This document shows, one piece after another, positions 50,887-51,919 of a stretch of 51,919 nucleotides of DNA. The stretch spans positions 1 to 51,919 of the forward strand of contig SXUL01000029.1 of the NCBI GenBank assembly GCA_005790545.1, read 5' to 3'. The notes beneath the pieces are model-generated. The model was not told the DNA's origin and ran no database searches. It saw nothing but the letters and a program-made list of their open reading frames with translations. How positions within the stretch are numbered: position 1 is the stretch's first letter; every line of letters starts with the position of its first letter. This DNA comes from Planctomycetia bacterium. Its GTDB lineage: Bacteria > Planctomycetota > GCA-002687715. A program made the translations under genes and the position numbers.

Positions 50887-51510
50887 ATGGCAGCAAGTGG
50901 ATCCCCGCGTCGGCCACTCTGGCCGCGGCAGTGCTGGTGGACCGTGTTCGCCTTCACCGCGCTCTCGGCATGGGGCGCTGCGGATGGCCTGACGTGGATT
51001 CTGGAAACGGCGCCCACCTGGATCGGCCTCGTCATCCTTGCCCGCATCTGGCAACGCCTGCCACTGCCGCCGTTCGTCGCAACCATCCTCGTCGTCCACG
51101 CGCTCATCCTCGCGACAGGAGGGCACTGGACCTACGAGCGCGTTCCCTTCGGCTACTGGATGCGCGACGTGCTGGACCTCGAACGCAATGCGTTCGATCG
51201 CCTCGGACATGTCTTCCAGGGCATCACACCAGCGCTGCTGGTGAGGGAGTTTCTGCTGCGCACCACAGAACTTCGCGGCCGTTGGCTGCCATGGGTGTGC
51301 ATCTCCATGGCGCTCGCCTTCTCCGCGCTCTACGAACTTTTCGAGTGGTTCACCGTCATCCTGCTCGACACATCAGCGGAAGCCTTTCTCGGAACCCAAG
51401 GCGATCCCTTCGATGCCCAGGCCGACATGCTCTGCGCCTTCATCGGCTCCTCTGTCGCCATGCTGCTGACACGTGCGTTGCGCTCGCAACCTTCTCCACG
51501 TGCCTCTTGA
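50887..51510 (+). CDS. DUF2238 (YjdF-like) integral membrane protein
   Basis: A 207-residue membrane protein with about five helices. The stretch YERVPFGYWMRDVL, followed by NAFDRLGHVFQGITPALLVRE and SALYELFEWFTV, is the hallmark of DUF2238 proteins. Family members have unknown function; conserved charged residues (R, D, E within helices) suggest an enzymatic or transport role. Length is normal (about 200). The ATG lies six bases after TAGACT with no Shine-Dalgarno sequence, so it may be translated from a leaderless mRNA. Confidence 0.85.
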   Translation: MAASGSPRRPLWPRQCWWTVFAFTALSAWGAADGLTWILETAPTWIGLVILARIWQRLPLPPFVATILVVHALILATGGHWTYERVPFGYWMRDVLDLERNAFDRLGHVFQGITPALLVREFLLRTTELRGRWLPWVCISMALAFSALYELFEWFTVILLDTSAEAFLGTQGDPFDAQADMLCAFIGSSVAMLLTRALRSQPSPRAS

Positions 51511-51640
51511 TTCACTGCCCCGCGGCAAATGGCTGCAGGGCTTGCGTGCTTTTGTGAGCGTTCACCTCGCTGCGGAGACGGACTGCCAAGGCCCGACCTG
51601 ATCCGGGACAAGAACGACATGCGAGGCGGGTCTGGCGATC

Positions 51641-51668
51641 TTGATACCGAGTCTCAGTTTCGTAATTT
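51641..51668 (+). promoter_or_regulatory. Strong promoter for the last gene
   Basis: TTGATA, a 16-base spacer, TAATTT. The ATG at 51675 begins six bases after the -10 box, so the transcript is predicted to be leaderless. Confidence 0.6.
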
Positions 51669-51674
51669 GCCGCC

Positions 51675-51919
51675 ATGCGAACCCTCTCCCCCACCCACGC
51701 GAGCACGGACAACGGCTGCGGAACTTCCGCGCCGCACGCACCGTTCGTGCACTCTCTTCTCTGCTGCCTCCTCAGCGCAGGCCTCGCCTCAGCACAGGAA
51801 CCGGCCGCGCCGGATCTGCATGCAGAGCTCAGCGAACTCAAGACCATCGTCCTCGCCCTCAAGACGGAACTGGCGTCGCTGCGTTCCGCGGGCGACGTCG
51901 CCTCGGCGCGCGTGCGCGA
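51675..51919 (+). CDS. 5' end of a secreted coiled-coil protein (truncated by the window)
   Basis: The reading frame from ATG 51675 stays open to the window edge (81 codons). It encodes a short N-terminal region, a hydrophobic segment (about 24-42, VHSLLCCLLSAGLASAQ) that looks like a signal peptide ending in SAQ, and then a leucine-heptad helix (LHAELSELKTIVLALKTEL). Such a start resembles porin-like or coiled-coil outer-envelope proteins, but the rest is outside the window. A strong promoter 6 bases upstream supports a real gene. Not classifiable further. Confidence 0.65.
   Translation, partial: MRTLSPTHASTDNGCGTSAPHAPFVHSLLCCLLSAGLASAQEPAAPDLHAELSELKTIVLALKTELASLRSAGDVASARVR

Noticed and set aside
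1-51919. tRNA, rRNA, insertion sequences, integrases or attachment sites
   Set aside because: Reading through both strands I saw no cloverleaf with a CCA-type end, no rRNA signature, no transposase motif and no flanking direct repeats; short or degenerate cases could have been missed.

Overview
The window is a dense, high-GC bacterial chromosome segment with 46 recognisable protein genes and no rRNA, tRNA, transposase, integrase or CRISPR array that I could see. Polar-type flagellar genes, many Sec or lipoprotein signal sequences, an Lgt and a DUF1570-type metallopeptidase point to a Gram-negative-like lineage. The signal peptides ending in AQ, the large-insert signal peptidase and the family mix suggest Planctomycetota or a relative. 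That assignment is inference.

Positions 40-14092 (all minus strand) are one long flagellar run read right to left. It starts with a FleQ-like sigma-54 activator carrying a degenerate receiver, followed by three coupled TPR envelope proteins and an FlrB/FlrC-like kinase-regulator pair. Then come flgB, flgC, fliE, fliF, fliG, fliH, fliI, fliJ and a MotE-like protein. A 385-base divergent region with a candidate sigma-28 promoter separates it from a plus-strand late cluster (14478-19093): flagellin, terminator, fliD, fliS, a small FliT-like gene and a glycosyltransferase-TPR protein.

Positions 19073-33463 hold housekeeping and envelope genes: a PcnB-like nucleotidyltransferase, a DUF1570-like metallopeptidase lipoprotein, a NuoE-like ferredoxin, a SurA/PpiD-like protein coupled to a divergent cyclophilin, a LbH sugar-nucleotide-transferase-like protein, a CPBP protease, a redoxin-like TPR protein with a degenerate active site, and an ECF sigma / anti-sigma / periplasmic-protein operon.

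Positions 33556-43013 (minus) form a tightly coupled operon: AsmA/TamB-like giant protein, M49 dipeptidyl-peptidase III lipoprotein, amidohydrolase, signal peptidase I with a large insert, and an unknown helical protein. The right end carries ilvE, a short LeuA-like synthase and lgt. After these lies the most unusual gene: a CARF-HEPN protein of the Csx2/TM1812 type, found here without CRISPR, with a disordered insertion inside the CARF domain, Asn in place of the HEPN catalytic His, and an RGG-rich tail. Several genes look leaderless, with a -10 box 6-7 bases before the start codon.
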